Shown: one piece after another, positions 39,064-43,071 of the stretch
Position numbering within the stretch: the first letter of the stretch is position 1
Layout of the letters: the number at the start of each line of letters is the position of its first letter
From: a virus
Length of the DNA: 43,071 nucleotides
Reading direction: 5' to 3' (one strand)
IMG/VR virus record: IMGVR_UViG_3300042374_000765
Coordinates: 1-43,071 of that record
Made by a program: the position numbers and the translations under genes
The notes under the pieces: model-generated
Told to the model about the DNA's origin: nothing
Database searches by the model: none
What the model saw: only the letters and a program-made list of their open reading frames with translations

Positions 39064-39579
39064 ATGGCGGTCGCAACCAGCAAGTCGTCTATCGACGACT
39101 TGCGAGGGCAGTACGAGGCCGCCTTGGCGGCCAAGGAGATTGTCCAACAGGTCAGCATGGAATGCCAAGAGGCTTGTCAGAAACGCATCGGGTACGTCGT
39201 TACCCGATGCTTGCAGGCAGTCTTTGGCGACCAAGCATTGTCGTTTCTGCTCGTTTTCGAGCAGAAACGGGGGCAGACAGAAGTGCGTGGCGTCCTCGTC
39301 GATGCGGAAGGCCATGAGCTTGACCCCCTCCAATCGTGCGGCGGCGGAATTTTAGACGTGGCAGCTTTCGGCTTGCGGCTCGCTTGCCTCATGCTGCAAC
39401 GTCCTCAACCTGCCAGGGTTTTGATTCTGGACGAACCGTTCCGGTTCGTCTCGTCGCACTACCGCAGCAACGTCCGCGCACTTCTGTCTGAACTCTCCCA
39501 AGAAATGGGAGTTCAGATTATCATGGTCACACACATCGAAGAATTCATGGACTTCGAGAACAGATTGGAGATTCAATAA
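39064..39579 (+). CDS. Rad50/SbcC C-terminal ATPase half, 171 aa
   Basis: QSCGGGILDVAAFGLRLACL is the ABC signature region; RVLILDEPF is Walker B with its catalytic Glu, and VTHIEEF provides the H-loop. The start at ATG 39064 leaves a short coil before the lobe. It should pair with the N-terminal half at 36632 to make a working ATPase. The ABC signature LSGG is replaced by SCGGG, which is somewhat diverged. Confidence 0.8.
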   Translation: MAVATSKSSIDDLRGQYEAALAAKEIVQQVSMECQEACQKRIGYVVTRCLQAVFGDQALSFLLVFEQKRGQTEVRGVLVDAEGHELDPLQSCGGGILDVAAFGLRLACLMLQRPQPARVLILDEPFRFVSSHYRSNVRALLSELSQEMGVQIIMVTHIEEFMDFENRLEIQ

Positions 39580-39923
39580 TGGCTAGAGTAGTCTACAAAT
39601 ACCCACTGGTAATCGGCCTCCACAGGCGTTGCGAGATTTTACTGCCTAAGGGCAGTAAAATCTTGCACATTGACCACCGAATGGATGCTCATGGCAATTA
39701 TCGCTTGTTTCTTTGGGCGGAAACAAACCCCGATTGGGAAGCCTCCGAGGCTCCTACGACTATACGTCGATTCTTTGAGATCCACGGCACAGGTCGGCAA
39801 ATAGACGACATTCCCAACAGCCAGTCGCACCACTGCAAAACGATATTCGATGGCCCGTTCGTCTGGCACATCTACGAGCGGGTTTACGATGCGGGGCATG
39901 AGCCGCAGGGAACACCAGCGTGA
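39579..39923 (+). CDS. Conserved small phage protein (DUF7352-like), 114 aa
   Basis: YKYPLVIGLHRRCEILLPKG ... ILHIDHRMDAHGNYRLFLWA and FEIHGTGRQI resemble a small phage protein family I recall as DUF7352 (pattern LPKGAKIL ... LWA ... GTGHPI). The function is unknown. Confidence 0.65.
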   Translation: MARVVYKYPLVIGLHRRCEILLPKGSKILHIDHRMDAHGNYRLFLWAETNPDWEASEAPTTIRRFFEIHGTGRQIDDIPNSQSHHCKTIFDGPFVWHIYERVYDAGHEPQGTPA

Positions 39924-40150
39924 CCAACGACAGATTCGAGTACATCCTGAGGTACGGCAATCACCCAGTTGCCGACGACGTGGCTAAAGCCATGTTCGTC
40001 GGCACTGACGCCCCTGCCGGATCTTGGGAGAAGATCGAAGTGATGCGCAGACGCGCAGAACTCGGCCAACCTATTTTCCACGAAAACGACCGATGCGATT
40101 GGAACGGCATCGGCATATCCACTCAGAAAGAACATGAGCAAGAATCCTAA
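39920..40150 (+). CDS. Hypothetical protein, 76 aa
   Basis: GTG 39920 overlaps the previous TGA. Small acidic protein, no motif recognised. It overlaps the next gene by 17 bases. Confidence 0.5.
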   Translation: MTNDRFEYILRYGNHPVADDVAKAMFVGTDAPAGSWEKIEVMRRRAELGQPIFHENDRCDWNGIGISTQKEHEQES

Positions 40151-40583
40151 GAACCCACCCACGGCGATCCACGTAAACACTTGGCAACCTGCGTTCCTGA
40201 AAGACCTTGCCAAAGCTAGAGCTTTGGGCATGAACATGAGGATCAACCGCAGGATCAAATCCCTAGCAGAAGCCTACGCTTTGCAGCGTAGGCTTCTGAA
40301 AAAAGCACAGAGGATGCAGGATGCCAAACGCACTTTCAATGTTCAGGAATTCCACAGAGCCCTGCTCGCTATCGAGCCGGGCGCGTGGGTTTGTGAGTAC
40401 GACCGCCCATCCGTGGAAACCCGGACGGTGTCGTTCAAAACTAAGCCAGGGCAGAAGTGCGAGCCTCGGCAGCCGTTTCCCGGCATCCAGTACCCAGTGC
40501 TTCAACGACAAGGCATCTGCCGATACGAAGTCCCTCTCAACCAAAAAGCAATCTGCATCCACCCAAAGGAGTTCTGCAAATGA
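40134..40583 (+). CDS. Hypothetical protein, 149 aa
   Basis: A basic helical N-terminal half (RINRRIKSLAEAYALQRRLL) and a Cys/Pro-containing C-terminal half (KCEPRQPFPGIQYP) with no recognised domain. ATGA overlap with the glycosyltransferase gene. Confidence 0.55.
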   Translation: MSKNPKNPPTAIHVNTWQPAFLKDLAKARALGMNMRINRRIKSLAEAYALQRRLLKKAQRMQDAKRTFNVQEFHRALLAIEPGAWVCEYDRPSVETRTVSFKTKPGQKCEPRQPFPGIQYPVLQRQGICRYEVPLNQKAICIHPKEFCK

Positions 40584-41407
40584 ACCGACCGCATTTTCTG
40601 TGCCTGATGCCTGTGTGGAATCACAGGCACGAAACAATCCAAAACGCACTTAGGTGCTTTTTGGATCAGACCTACAAGAACGCCACGTTGGCGATCATTG
40701 ATGATCGCCCCCGAAAGGCACAGATTTCTATGACCCTGTGGGACTGGGGAAATTGGGAGTCTGTCGGAGTTTACTATCTAAACAAGCACACAGATCAGAA
40801 GTTCCCGAGCATCGCGGCAAAGTACAACTACGTCTTGAAAAACGCGAACAAGCACAGACCTTTGGAACACACCCACGTCGCCATCTGGGATGACGACGAT
40901 GGGTTCACCGAGAATCATCTCGAACATGCGGCGTGGCATTACGGGACCGGGGCCTTGTGGACCTACCCCGACAAGGTGTTCACCACCTTCGGTGGTTCAC
41001 TGAACGTCGAACCGACCGAAGGTCGGTTCTGGTCGAGCATCACTTTCGACCGGAAGTGCCTAGATCCTTGGGGCGGTCTGTTCCCAGACCGCAAGAACGT
41101 AGGCCAAGATCAGATGTTTCTCGGCGAACTCAAGACTCGATTCGGGGGTGGGCGAGCAACGCCGACGCTCCCCACCTATGTCTACAGGTGGGGAGCCGAA
41201 GGCGAGCAGCATTGGTCGGGCTTGTCAAGAGGATTCGATTGCGAATCCTCTTGGGATGCTTGCCCACACAGCGTGTCGGGCAAGCCATTGGAAGCCGTCT
41301 ATGACGAGTTCTATGTTAAGACTCGCCGAGAGATCGAGGCGTACTATGGGAGAGAGATCCCTCCTACAACACCTACTCCGGCGTGGACCCGGTTGGGATC
41401 GGACTAG
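40580..41407 (+). CDS. GT-A glycosyltransferase, 275 aa
   Basis: FLCLMPVWNHRHETIQNALRCF is the family-2 nucleotide-binding start. AIIDDRP and the DDDDGFTENHLEHAA segment (DxD plus following) form the metal/nucleotide-sugar site. It may add sugars to phage or host surfaces or to modified DNA. Last gene of the plus-strand block; its stop overlaps the stop of the convergent gene. Confidence 0.75.
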   Translation: MNRPHFLCLMPVWNHRHETIQNALRCFLDQTYKNATLAIIDDRPRKAQISMTLWDWGNWESVGVYYLNKHTDQKFPSIAAKYNYVLKNANKHRPLEHTHVAIWDDDDGFTENHLEHAAWHYGTGALWTYPDKVFTTFGGSLNVEPTEGRFWSSITFDRKCLDPWGGLFPDRKNVGQDQMFLGELKTRFGGGRATPTLPTYVYRWGAEGEQHWSGLSRGFDCESSWDACPHSVSGKPLEAVYDEFYVKTRREIEAYYGREIPPTTPTPAWTRLGSD

Positions 41408-43071
41408 CCGCAGTTGCCTGCGGCTTCGTCCTTCTCGGCCTTTGCAATTGATCTTTGTACGACCAGCTTGACAGCCGGTCGGAAGAACAAGCCACCAAGA
41501 TTCCTCTTGGTGGCTTCTTCGTTTAGCCAATCCAAGATCGTCTCGATGTTGTCCCTACACCATTGAGGGCCTTGCAAGTCCATCGCCTTTGCTCTTGCGT
41601 TGCAAGAGCAGGTAGGAGAAGCCTCGATGCCGATCTTCTTGAGCCAGCCTTTGAGGTTGGTCCCACAACCGCAAGGATTACCATCCTTGTCGGTTTTGGG
41701 CCAAGGCTTCGTCTCGTCCTTCGGACGATCCTCAGGCACTCGACTCAGTACGGTCATACCGTACTGAGCATCGTTGTGTTCGGCGACAAACCATTCTGGG
41801 TTGTCGGCCATGAATGCCTTGATAGCCCACCAGAGGCCCTTGGTGTTGCCTTCTCCGACAAGCCCATACAAGGCGGTGTCGTGGACCATGATCCGCTTGC
41901 GGATCATGGGCGAGTAGGTGGTCAATTCCCGATGAAGGCGTTCGCCGGTGTGCCGAGTGTCGAGGAACAGGAAGTCGGCCTCGGGGATCTCGCCTACAGG
42001 CTCGGTCAGATCGGCGATGGTGACCGTGTAACTAAGCGGTCGGCCTTGGTGAATCTTGACATGCTCTTGGAGGATGCCCAAAAGGCTGTCCGATTCTTCC
42101 TGCCAAGAGAACAGTTCGGCAACCTGCTTGCAGGTTTCCTTGTCGCAGGTTTCCTTGTTGCACTTGCCTTTGCAGACTTTGCGACCCAAGGCAGCGAGCA
42201 GGAAAGCAGAGCTTTCCCGCCGCTTGGTGATCTCGACTGCGACATCGCAGTCGATGGTCCAACGCATAAATGCGTTGATATGCTGGTCCAAGTCGCGTGG
42301 GTTCTTGAGGAGAAACTCGGCCACTTGGCCGAGGTTTTCGACTCCAACTGGCAAAGGAAGCCCGAGGTTCGAGGTTCCGATGGCGTCGGCTTGTGGTTGT
42401 TTCGGTGCGACGTAAGGCGAGAACGCCTTAGGATCGGCGGCGATCACGTCGTACCGCTGTTGCGGTACTTTGACTTCATCCACGAAGTGCTTGCGAATCG
42501 GCTCTCGGTCGAGGCCGAGTTCGTCATATCCGAGAAGGTAGTTCCGGATCTTACCCTCCATCGTCAGCGGGTACTTCGGCCCACCGACTCTCCCGAATCG
42601 GTGTACCCACTTGAGGAACGGAAGGCACATGGCCTTCCGTCCTGCGTTTCGGTACTTCCGATGGATGTAGCATTCCTCGCCCCCGAACATGCGGAAGTCG
42701 GGATTGAACCCTAGCCAATGCTCTTTCGACGAGCAAAAGAGTCCCAGCCCTTGGGCTGGGATCTCGAATGGCGGGTCGTTCGAGTCGATCCCGGCTACTT
42801 TGTAGCCGCGAGCCATCAAAGCCTTTTCGTGGCCCGGCCACGGAATATCCGTGGCGATCCACTCCCCAAGGCCCTCAGGGTGCAGACGACGCATTAGGAC
42901 AGTCTTGGATGGGGATTCGGACGTTACGATTATCGCACCGTCTGGATGCTTCCAGGCGGTCGCCCAGGCCCCTTCCATTTGATCTCGGAACATGCACTCG
43001 AAGTGGGTGGCGACGTAGTTCAGGCCATCGTAGAGCAAGGGGCCAGTGAACAGATTCTTCTGCATCTCGGG
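41404..43071 (-). CDS. Glycosyltransferase (C-terminal part) + methyltransferase-like fusion, partial
   Basis: The frame is open to the window edge, so the 5' end is missing and the ATG at 43065 may be internal. Residues 1-170 (from that ATG) include FGGEECYIHRKYRNAG, the C-terminal GT-A acceptor region. Residues about 265-450 hold a class I methyltransferase/CmcI-like segment (FLFLDTRHTGERLHREL, MVHDTALYG). The final 100 residues form a Cys-rich domain (CGCGTNLKGW ... CSCNARA) found in phage glycan proteins. A hairpin (41406-41413/41418-41425) sits at the convergent stops. Confidence 0.75.
   Translation of the reverse strand, partial: PEMQKNLFTGPLLYDGLNYVATHFECMFRDQMEGAWATAWKHPDGAIIVTSESPSKTVLMRRLHPEGLGEWIATDIPWPGHEKALMARGYKVAGIDSNDPPFEIPAQGLGLFCSSKEHWLGFNPDFRMFGGEECYIHRKYRNAGRKAMCLPFLKWVHRFGRVGGPKYPLTMEGKIRNYLLGYDELGLDREPIRKHFVDEVKVPQQRYDVIAADPKAFSPYVAPKQPQADAIGTSNLGLPLPVGVENLGQVAEFLLKNPRDLDQHINAFMRWTIDCDVAVEITKRRESSAFLLAALGRKVCKGKCNKETCDKETCKQVAELFSWQEESDSLLGILQEHVKIHQGRPLSYTVTIADLTEPVGEIPEADFLFLDTRHTGERLHRELTTYSPMIRKRIMVHDTALYGLVGEGNTKGLWWAIKAFMADNPEWFVAEHNDAQYGMTVLSRVPEDRPKDETKPWPKTDKDGNPCGCGTNLKGWLKKIGIEASPTCSCNARAKAMDLQGPQWCRDNIETILDWLNEEATKRNLGGLFFRPAVKLVVQRSIAKAEKDEAAGNCG

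Noticed and set aside
41563-42714. 383-codon plus-strand frame opposite the glycosyltransferase/methyltransferase gene
   Set aside because: No recognisable motif; the minus strand has clear domain motifs, so this is an antisense shadow.
83-43065. Reading each coding hairpin as a transcription terminator
   Set aside because: Nearly all lack a T-tract and lie inside genes; only 3019, 8244 and 28940 were kept.

Overview
This 43-kb window is part of a large double-stranded DNA phage (or prophage) genome. No capsid, tail or lysis genes are visible, so those modules must lie outside it. It has the marks of phage DNA: tightly packed, mostly unnamed genes with ATGA/TAATG start-stop overlaps, a small-terminase-like protein, and a nearly complete phage-encoded replication and recombination kit. 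The replication parts are a primase, a DnaB-like helicase, a family-A DNA polymerase, a clamp loader and clamp, an SSB, UvsX- and UvsY-like proteins, a 5'-nuclease, and Mre11/Rad50. The host cannot be fixed from sequence. A CsrA, a sigma-region-2 protein, a LysR-type HTH protein and a small secreted VYDRLGRPVA-repeat protein suggest a Gram-negative, possibly Planctomycetes-like host; this is weak inference.

Layout. (1) 83-2983 (+): small unknown genes and a pentapeptide-repeat protein built on a 15-bp minisatellite, closed by a terminator at 3019-3049. (2) 2980-7885 (-): PhoH ATPase, then a chain of tiny membrane proteins, a metallophosphoesterase and a methyltransferase. (3) 7886-8320: divergent non-coding region. 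(4) 8321-12040 (+): a PolA-like palm protein, an HNH nuclease, a repeat-domain protein and a small terminase. (5) 12035-12923 (-): three small genes. (6) 13014-41407 (+): sigma-like protein, CsrA, a SNF2 helicase carrying a class 3 intein, MazG, primase, helicase, LysR-like protein, a structured non-coding region with tRNA-Arg(UCU), DNA polymerase, dNMP kinase, clamp loader, UvsY-like, SSB, RNA ligase, 5'(3')-nucleotidase, UvsX/RecA, 5'-nuclease, PD-(D/E)XK nuclease, clamp, UDG-exonuclease fusion, split Rad50 around Mre11, and a glycosyltransferase. (7) 41404-end (-): a glycosyltransferase/methyltransferase fusion running off the window.

The most striking signal is not a gene. The coding DNA is studded with perfect inverted repeats (arms 7-15 bp, loops usually 2-6 nt, very often 3), about 10-15 per kb where I counted, on both strands and in most genes. 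About one such repeat with arms of 9 bp or more would be expected by chance in the whole window; I list more than 30. The two clear selfish elements, the intein and most of the HNH nuclease gene, are almost free of them. This suggests that hairpins accumulate over time in resident phage DNA, by mutation or by selection for structured mRNA or ssDNA.

Other notable points: PolA is dispersed over three loci, with the 3'-5' exonuclease fused to a family-4-like uracil-DNA glycosylase. Rad50 is split exactly at its zinc hook, with Mre11 between the halves. Single-gene cassettes are flanked by direct repeats. A 23-nt hairpin is copied in the same reading frame in polA and an unrelated gene. Three candidate structured RNAs are present.
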